From an uncultured PS1 clade bacterium (GTDB lineage Bacteria > Pseudomonadota > Alphaproteobacteria > RS24): DNA of 49,838 nucleotides. Made by a program: the position numbers and the translations under genes. Below the pieces are notes generated by a model. It had not been told where the DNA came from. It was given only the letters and a program-made list of their open reading frames with translations, and did not search any database. Location of the stretch: NCBI GenBank assembly GCA_902624095.1, contig CACNWB010000012.1:1-49838 (forward strand), read 5' to 3'. Below, in pieces: positions 24,007-32,640 of this stretch (the stretch's first letter is position 1; the number at the start of each line of letters is the position of its first letter).

Positions 24007-25374
24007 ATGAACGAAAAATGGACTTTGAACAGCTGGCGGGATTTTCCGATCAAGCAGGTACCTGCATATGAAGACGCGGAAGCCTTGCAATCCGTGGAAG
24101 AACGCCTTGCAGGCTTCCCGCCGCTTGTTTTTGCTGGCGAAGCACGAAGCCTGAAAGCTCACCTTGCCGAAGTATGCGAAGGCCGCGCCTTCCTGCTTCA
24201 GGGCGGCGACTGCGCCGAGAGCTTTGTGGAACACCACGCCGACAATATCCGCGACACATTCCGCGTCTTGCTGCAAATGGCAGTTGTACTGACGTATGGT
24301 GCCAAGCTGCCAGTCATCAAAGTCGGCCGCATGGCTGGACAATTTGCCAAACCGCGCTCGGCCGATACCGAAACAATCGACGGCGTTGAACTGCCCAGCT
24401 ATCGCGGTGATATCATCAATGGCATTGAATTTGACGCCGCCGCGCGCGTGCCCGACCCAGAACGCCAGATCTCGGCCTATCGGCAAGCTGCCTCGACGCT
24501 CAATCTTCTGCGCGCATTTGCCAAGGGTGGCTATGCCGATTTGACGGAAGTACATCGCTGGAACCAGGGCTTTATCGCCGAAAGCCCACAAGGGGCCCGC
24601 TATGAAGCTATGGCAAACCAAATTAATGAAGCGATGGATTTCATGGCGGCCTGCGGCATTACCAGCCTGACCGCGCCGCAAATGGGCATGGTGGATTTCT
24701 ATACTAGCCACGAAGCTCTGCTGCTGGGCTTTGAGCAGGCATTAACGCGCCGCGATAGCACCAGCGGCGAATATTACGACACATCCGCCCATATGCTGTG
24801 GATTGGCGACCGCACACGCCAGCCCGACGGCGCGCATGTCGAATTTCTTTCCGGCGTCAAAAACCCGCTGGGCTTAAAATGCGGGCCCTCGCTCGAGCCG
24901 GATGAACTCATAACTTTGTTAGATAAGCTGAACCCTGAAAACGAGGTCGGACGCATCACGCTGATTGCCCGTTTCGGCCATGAAAATGTCGAAGCGCACC
25001 TGCCCGCACTGGTACGCAGAATCACCGCCGAAGGCCGCAAAGTTGTATGGAGTTGTGACCCAATGCACGGCAATACGATCAAAGCCTCAAACGGCTATAA
25101 AACGCGCCCCGTCGACCGCATTTTGACAGAAGTTCAACGTTTCATGGCTGTGCATCAAGCCGAGGGCACTCATGCGGGTGGCATTCATTTTGAAATGACC
25201 GGCCAAAATGTCACCGAGTGTCTGGGCGGGGCGCAGGCCATTTCTGAAGAGGATTTGTCGAGCCGCTATCACACGCATTGCGATCCGCGCCTGAACGGGT
25301 CGCAAGCACTGGAGCTTGCCTTTTTGATTGCCGAAGGCTTGGTCGGCGACAGCGCCAATAGCCGCGTCGCTTAA
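24007..25374 (+). CDS. aroG: Class II 3-deoxy-7-phosphoheptulonate (DAHP) synthase
   Basis: The 455-residue plant/actinobacterial-type (class II) enzyme condenses phosphoenolpyruvate and erythrose 4-phosphate, the first step of aromatic amino acid synthesis. Recognisable segments are [39 protein letters not shown] (metal-binding Cys), [33 protein letters not shown] and [19 protein letters not shown] prefer ATG 24007 (GGATGG upstream, MNEKW as in relatives) to ATG 23998. The symbol follows common usage. It is convergent with the LPLAT gene, 9 bp apart. Confidence 0.94.
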   Translation: MNEKWTLNSWRDFPIKQVPAYEDAEALQSVEERLAGFPPLVFAGEARSLKAHLAEVCEGRAFLLQGGDCAESFVEHHADNIRDTFRVLLQMAVVLTYGAKLPVIKVGRMAGQFAKPRSADTETIDGVELPSYRGDIINGIEFDAAARVPDPERQISAYRQAASTLNLLRAFAKGGYADLTEVHRWNQGFIAESPQGARYEAMANQINEAMDFMAACGITSLTAPQMGMVDFYTSHEALLLGFEQALTRRDSTSGEYYDTSAHMLWIGDRTRQPDGAHVEFLSGVKNPLGLKCGPSLEPDELITLLDKLNPENEVGRITLIARFGHENVEAHLPALVRRITAEGRKVVWSCDPMHGNTIKASNGYKTRPVDRILTEVQRFMAVHQAEGTHAGGIHFEMTGQNVTECLGGAQAISEEDLSSRYHTHCDPRLNGSQALELAFLIAEGLVGDSANSRVA

Positions 25375-25383
25375 ACCTCTTCG

Positions 25384-26142
25384 CTAGTCGCTCACTTCAC
25401 CGGTAAGGCGTTCAGCCCGCACTTGCGCTCCCGTAATCCCAGCGCCTATTTGGGTTTGAATTTCATCAAGAAGCGCTCCCGACAAATCGCGTTCAATCGT
25501 GATCGGGTCTGCAAAAACCATTGCCAGCTTACCAAATGGCAGCGGCACGCGCAGCTGATCCCAGCTATTGCGCATTCGTATTTGATGCGCACGACTGATG
25601 CCCAACGGCACAATCGGCGCGCCCGACCTTGCGGCAAGATGGATCATGCCGGGGCCAGCCTCACGGGCCGGGCCCGGCGGCACGTCTGCCGTTGCGATGA
25701 CGCTCTCGCCACGGCGCAGCACCTGTAACATGGCGCGATAGGCTTGTGCGCCGCGCTTGCGTGGATTTGTCTGCTTATTGGCCGCCGCGCCAGTGCCGGA
25801 GCCTTGAATATTCAACATGCCGAACTTTCGCATAACATTGCCGATAATCGCCCCGTCGCGGCTGCGTGAAGTCAGCGCGTGCAGCGGACGTGGACAAAAA
25901 GATGTAATGCTGGGCACCTGAAATGTGCGCTCGTGCCACAACAGAATAATCACGGGCTTTTCGTCCAGTTGCAGTTTGTGTACCGGAGCGACATTTTCCA
26001 CCACATGGCGCGAGGACAAGGCAACCGCTCGCAAATAAGTGTTAATGCCGCCGGCAAGCACGCGCATGCCCAAAGGCAGAGCTGTTGCATCATATTGATG
26101 CGCGTGAGTTGGGCCTGCATTCGGTGCGGCTTGCTCGTCCAT
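25384..26142 (-). CDS. Lysophospholipid acyltransferase family protein (DUF374)
   Basis: The 252-residue protein shows the LPLAT pattern of the DUF374 group: IILLWHERTFQVP (the H(X)4D-like block with Glu), TSRSRDGAIIGNVMRKFG, GSGTGAAANKQTNPRKRGAQAYR, and ADVPPGPAREAGPGMIHLAARSGAPIVPLG. Such enzymes transfer acyl chains to lysolipids or lipid A-like acceptors at the inner membrane. The acceptor is unknown. GAGGGG precedes the ATG and the gap to gor is three bases, so it is the last gene of the TerB/DnaJ-rpiA-gor run. Confidence 0.85.
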   Translation of the reverse strand: MDEQAAPNAGPTHAHQYDATALPLGMRVLAGGINTYLRAVALSSRHVVENVAPVHKLQLDEKPVIILLWHERTFQVPSITSFCPRPLHALTSRSRDGAIIGNVMRKFGMLNIQGSGTGAAANKQTNPRKRGAQAYRAMLQVLRRGESVIATADVPPGPAREAGPGMIHLAARSGAPIVPLGISRAHQIRMRNSWDQLRVPLPFGKLAMVFADPITIERDLSGALLDEIQTQIGAGITGAQVRAERLTGEVSD

Positions 26143-26145
26143 GCT

Positions 26146-27504
26146 CTAACCCCTCGGTTGCTTGAACGTAACTAGCTCTTCGGCCGCCGTCGGATGCACT
26201 GCAATCGTCGCGTCAAACTGCGCCTTTGTCGCCCCCATAGTCACAGCGACACCAAAGGCTTGTATCATTTCGCCACTGTCCGGCCCGACAATATGCAAGC
26301 CGAGCACCTTGTCGGTTTCACGGCAGACGATGAGCTTCATCAGCGTTTTTTCTTGACTGCCGGACAGGGTATGTTTCATCGGCCGAAACACAGAAGCATA
26401 AATATCAACCCCCTCGCCTGCTTGTGTGGCAGCGCGCGCCTCGGCTTCGGTCAGCCCGACCGTGCCAATCGGGGGTTGCGAGAACACCGCCGTCGGAATA
26501 ATCGAATGGTCAACTGTGCTCGGATTGTCATTGTAAACGGTTTCGGCGAAGGCTGCCCCCTCGCGAATGGCGACTGGCGTCAGTTGCGCGCGTGCGGTGA
26601 CGTCACCCACCGCATACACAGAGGCAATATTGGTCTGCGAATAGGCATCCACTGGCACCTCGCCGCCGATGCCCATTTTTACTCCGGCATTTTCGAGCCC
26701 CAATCCGGCCGTGTTGGGCACGCGACCGGTCGCATACATGACAAGCCCGGTGCCAGCTTGGGTTCCGTCCGCAAAGGTCAGGTCATAACCATTGCCCGTT
26801 TGCACAATCTCAGAAATATCGTTTTGCGTTTTGATGGTGATGCCTTTTTTCGCCATTTCGGTGTGCACATGCGTGCGCACCTCATCATCAAACCCACGCA
26901 AAATTTCCTCGCCGCGATAGACGAGCGTTGTCTCCACGCCGAGCCCGTTGAAAATGCCGGCGAACTCAACCGCAATATAACCGCCGCCAACGATGGTGAG
27001 GGAGGGCGGCAAAACGTCAAGATGGAAAGCCTCATTGGAGGTGATGGCGTACGCGCGTCCCGGAATATCCGGAATGAATGGCGTCGCCCCCACAGCAATC
27101 AAAACGCGTTCAGCCGATATTTCGCGCCCGTCCACCAGAACAGTCTGCGCGTCCACAAGCTCTGCGCGATGCGGCAGAATTTCAACGCCGCTGGCTTCGA
27201 GGTTTTTTATATAAATGCCGTTGAGCCGGTCAATTTCGGCGTCTTTATTTGCCAGAAGCGTCGGCCAGTCAAATTCGGCTGCGCCGACACGCCAACCAAA
27301 ACCGCAGGATTCTTCGAACAATTCGGCATAATGGCTGGCATAGACAAACAGTTTTTTTGGTACGCAACCGCGAACAACGCATGTGCCGCCCACCCGAAAC
27401 TCCTCGGCCACCGCCACACGCGCGCCATAGCCCGCACTCATGCGCGCCGCGCGCACGCCGCCGCTACCGGCTCCGATGACAAACAAGTCATAGTCAAAAC
27501 TCAT
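26146..27504 (-). CDS. gor: Glutathione-disulfide reductase
   Basis: The 452-residue FAD enzyme reduces GSSG with NADPH. FAD motif FVIGAGSGGVRAARMSA, redox-active disulfide GGTCVVRGCVPKK (Cys42/Cys47), NAD(P) motif IVGGGYIAVEFAGIF, second FAD motif YAVGDVTA and the C-terminal HPTAAEE catalytic His are all intact. The start ATG overlaps the rpiA stop (ATGA), so translation is probably coupled. Length is normal for the plant-like/alphaproteobacterial group. Confidence 0.95.
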   Translation of the reverse strand: MSFDYDLFVIGAGSGGVRAARMSAGYGARVAVAEEFRVGGTCVVRGCVPKKLFVYASHYAELFEESCGFGWRVGAAEFDWPTLLANKDAEIDRLNGIYIKNLEASGVEILPHRAELVDAQTVLVDGREISAERVLIAVGATPFIPDIPGRAYAITSNEAFHLDVLPPSLTIVGGGYIAVEFAGIFNGLGVETTLVYRGEEILRGFDDEVRTHVHTEMAKKGITIKTQNDISEIVQTGNGYDLTFADGTQAGTGLVMYATGRVPNTAGLGLENAGVKMGIGGEVPVDAYSQTNIASVYAVGDVTARAQLTPVAIREGAAFAETVYNDNPSTVDHSIIPTAVFSQPPIGTVGLTEAEARAATQAGEGVDIYASVFRPMKHTLSGSQEKTLMKLIVCRETDKVLGLHIVGPDSGEMIQAFGVAVTMGATKAQFDATIAVHPTAAEELVTFKQPRG

Positions 27505-28214
27505 AAATCGCCCAACTCCGTCAAACTGTCCGCGCCCGCAAGCACGGCCCCTGTTGCATAGGTTAAAAACAGCCCGTGTTCAACCACACCCGGCACGAGC
27601 ACCAGTGCAGAGGCCAATTCATGCGGCGCATCAATTTTCCCTAAGGCGCAATCATAAATAAAATGCCCGCCATCGGTTTCAAAAGGCGTTTCGCCGCCGC
27701 GTAATGCTATCGCCCCAGAAAGCCCGCATTGTGCGAACACGCCATGCAAAGCGGCGGCGGTGGCATCATGGGCAAATTTGCTCACCTCGACTGGCAGGGC
27801 AAAGGCACCTAAATGATCTTTGAGTTTTGTGTCGTCAGCAATCACGATCATGGCATCGGAAGCCGCAGCCACGATTTTTTCGCGCAAGAGCGCGCCCCCA
27901 CCACCCTTGAGCAAATGCAGGTCGCGGGTCATTTCATCGGCACCGTCTACCGTGAGGTCAAGCCGGCCCAGCGCGCCAAGCTCGGCCATCACAATGCCCA
28001 GCTCGGCGGCTTGCGCGCGTGTTGCTTCGGAAGTCGGTACGCACACTACCTCCAGCCCGTCGGCGCATTTTTGTCCCAGCCCGTCGACAAAATAGCGCGC
28101 CGTGGAGCCGGTGCCTAGCCCCAGCTTCATGCCCGGACGCACACATTCCAGCGCACGCAAGGCTGCTTTTTGTTTCATAATTTCGATTGGTTCGGTCGGT
28201 TGCAAAAGGCTCAC
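27501..28214 (-). CDS. rpiA: Ribose-5-phosphate isomerase A
   Basis: The 237-residue enzyme interconverts ribose 5-phosphate and ribulose 5-phosphate. Motifs LGLGTGSTARYFVDGL, DLTVDGADE and LLKGGGGALLREKIVA (catalytic region) and the C-terminal GLF segment are present. I chose the GTG at 28212-28214, which overlaps the upstream TGA stop (GTGA) and gives the SLLQPTEPIEIMKQKAA start seen in relatives. ATG 28178 would be shorter. Overlaps on both sides mark it as an internal operon gene. Confidence 0.93.
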   Translation of the reverse strand: MSLLQPTEPIEIMKQKAALRALECVRPGMKLGLGTGSTARYFVDGLGQKCADGLEVVCVPTSEATRAQAAELGIVMAELGALGRLDLTVDGADEMTRDLHLLKGGGGALLREKIVAAASDAMIVIADDTKLKDHLGAFALPVEVSKFAHDATAAALHGVFAQCGLSGAIALRGGETPFETDGGHFIYDCALGKIDAPHELASALVLVPGVVEHGLFLTYATGAVLAGADSLTELGDL

Positions 28215-28909
28215 AGTCCACGTTCCTTTCTGATGGTTTCCCAAGCATCATTAATGGCCGCCATGCGCGCCGTTGCAATATGCATCATCTCCGGCGGCAG
28301 GCCGCGCGACTGCAACTGGTCGGGATGATTGGCGCGCACCAACTCCAGCCAGGCGGCGCGCGCAACCGCATCACTGCTTGCCGGTGCCACGCCCAACACC
28401 GCATACGGGTCTTGAACCGAACCGTCATGGCGCGCCTGCACGCGGCGTATGCCGCTTTTGTCAATTTCGAAAATCTCCGCGACAATATGCAGAAATTCCT
28501 CTTCCGCCGGATGCAGATTGCCGTCTGCATAGGCGATGTAAAACAGAACGTCCAGTACATCCTCCAGCACTTGCGGGCTATCGGCATAAATATCGCGAAT
28601 CTGGCGGGCATAAGTGTCGAAACCGGCAACATCTTCCTGCGCCAGCCGGAATACGCGCACCATATTGGCGTGTTCGGTTTCGGGTACGCGCAATACGCTT
28701 TGCAGGGCCTGGACCTCAATCGGCGACACAATGCCGTCGGCACGGGTCATTTTGGCCGCCAGCGAAATGAGCGCAATGGTGAAGATCACCTGACGGTCAT
28801 TAATCCTGTCGAGAACAAAATGACCGGCCAATGCCCCGAACACGGCTCCGGGCACGCCCCCGATTGCGTATCCTGCGGCAACGCCAGCAATTTTCCCCCA
28901 AATGGACAT
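28211..28909 (-). CDS. TerB/DnaJ-domain co-chaperone (DjlA-like)
   Basis: The 232-residue protein has a glycine-rich N-terminal hydrophobic stretch (GKIAGVAAGYAIGGVPGAVFGALAGHF). A TerB-like helical domain follows (FTIALISLAAKMTRADGIVSPIEV...YIAYADGNLHPAEEEFLHIVAEIF). The C-terminal J domain has the essential HPD within ANHPDQL. The order matches DjlA, a membrane-associated J protein that stimulates DnaK. The role here is inferred. AAGGAG lies seven bases before the ATG. It is the first gene of the run with rpiA, gor and LPLAT. Confidence 0.87.
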   Translation of the reverse strand: MSIWGKIAGVAAGYAIGGVPGAVFGALAGHFVLDRINDRQVIFTIALISLAAKMTRADGIVSPIEVQALQSVLRVPETEHANMVRVFRLAQEDVAGFDTYARQIRDIYADSPQVLEDVLDVLFYIAYADGNLHPAEEEFLHIVAEIFEIDKSGIRRVQARHDGSVQDPYAVLGVAPASSDAVARAAWLELVRANHPDQLQSRGLPPEMMHIATARMAAINDAWETIRKERGL

Positions 28910-28986
28910 CTGATCTCCTTATAGCGGCAATTCTAGGTGATATTTTACGCTAAGACGACCCTAAGCCCTCATGTTATAAGTCAGAC

Positions 28987-31900
28987 ATGACACAACAAGA
29001 TCAAGTTCAATTGACCGGGTGGCAGTTTGCGATTGATCGGGGCGGCACGTTTACAGATGTCATTGCCCGCGCGCCGGATGGTTCCGTCAACACACGAAAG
29101 CTACTGTCCGAAAACCCCGACCAATACGAAGATGCCGCTGTTCAGGCCATTCGCGATTTTTTGGGTTTGCAAGCCCATGAAACGCTCGCCGACGCACCGA
29201 TTGACCGCGTGCGCATGGGCACCACTGTTGCCACCAATGCGCTGTTGGAGCGCAAAGGCGCGAAAACAGCCTTCGTCACGACGCGCGGCCTCGGCGATAT
29301 TTTGGACATAGGCAACCAGAACCGCCCGAAGCTGTTTGTACGCAATATCGAAAAGCCGACACAATTATATGCCCGCACCATCGAAACAAATGCGCGCATG
29401 GATGCCGCCGGTATTGAACTGACACCTCCGGATTTGTCGGAAGTTGAACGCGCACTTCGTGACGCGCATGCCGGGGGGTGCGACTCCGTCGCCATTTGTC
29501 TTTTGCACGGCTATCGCAATCCAGCGCATGAGCGCCAAATCGGAGCACTGGCCAGCAATCTAGGCTTTGCCCATATTTCGATGAGCCATGAGGTCATTTC
29601 GCTGATGAAGCTTGTCGGACGCGCCAGCACAACTGTGGCTGATGCCTATCTCACACCGGTTTTGCGCGACTATGTGAGCCGCGTAAGCAAGCACTTGCCA
29701 GAAACAGATGAGGCCGCCACGCAGCTTCAATTCATGATGTCGTCCGGTGGGCTGACCGCCGCCAGCCTGTTTCAGGGCAAGGACGCCGTGCTGTCCGGCC
29801 CCGCCGGTGGCGTGGTCGGTGCGGTGCATGTCGGGCGCGCGGCAGGTTTCGACCGCATGATCGGATTTGATATGGGCGGCACGTCAACGGATGTCTGCCA
29901 TTTCGCCGGGGCCTATGAGCGAAGTTTCGACATCGATGTTGCCGGCATTGCCTTGCGCGCACCGATGATGCGCCTGCACACAGTTGCCGCGGGCGGCGGA
30001 TCGGTTTTGCATTATGACGCCGGCCGCTTCCGTGTTGGCCCCGAAAGCGCAGGCGCTTTTCCCGGCCCGGTGGCCTATCGCAATGGCGGACCGCTAAGCG
30101 TGACGGATGCCAACATCATGACTGGCCGCATCACGCCCGACCATTTCCCCGCCCTGTTCGGGCCCAATGCCGACCAAGCACTTGACACTGACGCCACGCG
30201 CGCTGCATTTGAGAAACTGGCCAATACAGTTGCAGCAACCACCGGACATCGCCAAAGCGCCGAAGAATTGGCCGATGGTTTTTTGCGCATTGCCAATGAG
30301 AATATGGCACAGGCAATAAAAAAAATATCTGTGCAGCGCGGATATGACATCAGCAAATATGCGCTTGTATGTTTTGGCGGCGCGGGCGGACAACATGCGT
30401 GCGATGTTGCAGATTTGCTGGAAATGGACATTGTGCTCATTCACCCCATGTCGGGGCTTTTGTCAGCTTGGGGCATAGACAAAGCCGCGGTGCGAGCTTT
30501 GCGCGAAGATGCGGTGGAAGTTCAACTTGACGAAGACTGCCTGGCCGTGATTGCCGAGCGGCTAGACAAATTGCGCGCCTCTGCCGAAACCGAATTGGCC
30601 GCACAGGGGCTTGTGTCAGCCACACGAAAAACGGAAGTGCTTATTCGCTACGATGGCAGTGACACTTCCCTGCCCGTGCCGTTTGACACAATTCAGACCA
30701 TGCGCGGGACCTTTGAGACAGCACACCAGCAACAATTCGGGTTTGTTTATGACAATCGCGACATGATTGTCGAAGCCCTGACCCTGGAATGTGTGACGGC
30801 GGAAAGCGAGAACGCCGTAGGCACAAACAGTGAAAAGCAAGGCCGGCATGTCGAGGCGAAACCTGAAAATGACCGCCTGTTCATCAATGGCTCTTGGCTG
30901 GAGGCACAGCGCTGGCCGCGTGGTGCGCTCGAAACCGACAGACCTATTATCGGCCCGGCCATTATCTGCGAGACGCATGCCACGATTATTGTGCCGCCAG
31001 ATTGGCAACTTGTTTGCAGTGCGCGCGATGACCTCGTGTTAACCCGCCATGTTGCGCGCCAGAAGCGGGTTGCGACCGGCACGGCGCATACTGGCACAGC
31101 CGATCCGGTCTTGCTTGAAGTGTTCAATGCCAGATTTATGGCGATTGCAGAACAGATGGGCGTGACGCTCGAGAAAACCGCCAGTTCAGTCAACATCAAG
31201 GAGCGACTAGATTTTTCCTGCGCGCTGTTTGATGCCAATGGCGGCCTGATTGCCAATGCCCCGCATATGCCGGTTCATTTGGGCTCCATGGGTGCCAGTG
31301 TACAGGCTGTGCGCGATGCGCATGGCCCCGACATGCGCGAGGGCGACGCTTATGTCGTCAACGCGCCTTATGCGGGCGGCACGCATTTGCCTGATGTGAC
31401 GCTGGTGCTTCCGGTTTTTATGGATGGTGAGGCAACCCCGCGCTTTTTCACCGCGGCGCGCGGGCACCATGCCGATATTGGCGGCATCTCGCCTGGATCC
31501 ATGCCGTCATTTTCATCGACTATCGAAGAGGAAGGCATTTTGTTCCGTGCATTCCGCGTGCGGCGCGACGGCATTTTTGACGAAGCGGAGCTAATGGCAC
31601 GGCTGACAGAAGGCCCCCATCCGGCGCGCATTCCAACTCAGAACTGCGCCGATATTTTGGCCCAACTTGCGGCGTGCGAAACCGGCGCGCAAAATATTCG
31701 CACCATGTATGCCGAATTTGGCGGCGACACGGTCAACGCCTATGTCGGATTTGTGCAGGACAATGCGGAAGAAAATGTACGCCAAGTCATTGACCGCCTG
31801 CACGATGCTTCCTTCGGTGTCGATATGGATTGCGGCGCCATTATCCGCGTCGCACTCACGGTGGACCGTGCGGCGCGCTGTCTCAAAGTCGACTTCACCG

Positions 31901-32628
31901 GCACCAGCGCGCAGATGGACAATAATTTCAACGCGCCCAGCGCGATTTGTCGCGCGGCTGTTCTTTATGTTTTCAGATGTATGGTCGATGCCGATATTCC
32001 GATGAATGAGGGGTGCCTCAAACCCATCCATATTGAAATTCCAAACGGTTGTCTGCTCGCGCCCAAACCGCCCGCCGCCGTGGTTGCCGGCAATGTTGAA
32101 ACCAGTCAGGCGATTTGTGACGCGCTGTTTGGCGCATTGGGTGCCATGGCCGCGTGTCAGGGCACGATGAACAATTTGACCTTCGGAAATGACCATTTGC
32201 AATATTATGAAACCATTTGCGGAGGCGCCGGAGCCGGAGACGGATTTCACGGAGCTGATGCCGTTCACACGCATATGACGAATTCGCGCCTCACCGATCC
32301 GGAAGTGCTTGAATGGCGTTTTCCGGTGCGCTTACTGGACTTTTCCGTTCGCAGCGGAACCGGCGGCGATGGTGCATGGCACGGAGGCTGTGGCATCAGG
32401 CGCGAAATCGAGTTTCTCCGGCCGATGGAGGCTTCGCTTCTGTCAGGGCGCAGAACAACGCGGCCCTTTGGTCTGAATGGCGGAGCGGATGGCGCACCCG
32501 GGCGCAATTATTTGCGCCGCGGCAGATCGCTTATTGAGCTTGAGGCTTGTGTGCGCGTGACGGTTGAGGCTGGAGATGTGCTCGGCATTGAAACACCGGG
32601 CGGCGGCGGTTACGGCTCCTCTGAGTAA
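28987..32628 (+). CDS. Fused hydantoinase A/B - 5-oxoprolinase (ATP-hydrolysing)
   Basis: The 1213-residue protein joins an N-terminal HyuA half and a C-terminal HyuB half. HyuA (about 1-690) has the actin-like ATP site FAIDRGGTFTDVIARAPDG, MGTTVATNALLERKG, DMGGTSTDVCHFAG, GGGSVLHYDAGRFRVGPESAG and FGGAGGQHACDVADLL. HyuB (about 700-1213) has MAIAEQMGVTLEKTASSVNIKERLD, HMPVHLGSMG, YAGGTHLPDVTLV and AARGHHADIGG. Single-chain members of this length are ATP-dependent 5-oxoprolinases that open 5-oxoproline to glutamate, and related hydantoinases exist. It is monocistronic and convergent with metH. Confidence 0.9.
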   Translation: MTQQDQVQLTGWQFAIDRGGTFTDVIARAPDGSVNTRKLLSENPDQYEDAAVQAIRDFLGLQAHETLADAPIDRVRMGTTVATNALLERKGAKTAFVTTRGLGDILDIGNQNRPKLFVRNIEKPTQLYARTIETNARMDAAGIELTPPDLSEVERALRDAHAGGCDSVAICLLHGYRNPAHERQIGALASNLGFAHISMSHEVISLMKLVGRASTTVADAYLTPVLRDYVSRVSKHLPETDEAATQLQFMMSSGGLTAASLFQGKDAVLSGPAGGVVGAVHVGRAAGFDRMIGFDMGGTSTDVCHFAGAYERSFDIDVAGIALRAPMMRLHTVAAGGGSVLHYDAGRFRVGPESAGAFPGPVAYRNGGPLSVTDANIMTGRITPDHFPALFGPNADQALDTDATRAAFEKLANTVAATTGHRQSAEELADGFLRIANENMAQAIKKISVQRGYDISKYALVCFGGAGGQHACDVADLLEMDIVLIHPMSGLLSAWGIDKAAVRALREDAVEVQLDEDCLAVIAERLDKLRASAETELAAQGLVSATRKTEVLIRYDGSDTSLPVPFDTIQTMRGTFETAHQQQFGFVYDNRDMIVEALTLECVTAESENAVGTNSEKQGRHVEAKPENDRLFINGSWLEAQRWPRGALETDRPIIGPAIICETHATIIVPPDWQLVCSARDDLVLTRHVARQKRVATGTAHTGTADPVLLEVFNARFMAIAEQMGVTLEKTASSVNIKERLDFSCALFDANGGLIANAPHMPVHLGSMGASVQAVRDAHGPDMREGDAYVVNAPYAGGTHLPDVTLVLPVFMDGEATPRFFTAARGHHADIGGISPGSMPSFSSTIEEEGILFRAFRVRRDGIFDEAELMARLTEGPHPARIPTQNCADILAQLAACETGAQNIRTMYAEFGGDTVNAYVGFVQDNAEENVRQVIDRLHDASFGVDMDCGAIIRVALTVDRAARCLKVDFTGTSAQMDNNFNAPSAICRAAVLYVFRCMVDADIPMNEGCLKPIHIEIPNGCLLAPKPPAAVVAGNVETSQAICDALFGALGAMAACQGTMNNLTFGNDHLQYYETICGGAGAGDGFHGADAVHTHMTNSRLTDPEVLEWRFPVRLLDFSVRSGTGGDGAWHGGCGIRREIEFLRPMEASLLSGRRTTRPFGLNGGADGAPGRNYLRRGRSLIELEACVRVTVEAGDVLGIETPGGGGYGSSE

Positions 32629-32640
32629 GGGCCCGTCGAC

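Noticed and set aside
26194-27561. 455-residue plus-strand open frame
   Set aside because: It lies wholly opposite gor, whose minus-strand product has every catalytic motif. The long shadow frame results from GC-rich codon use.
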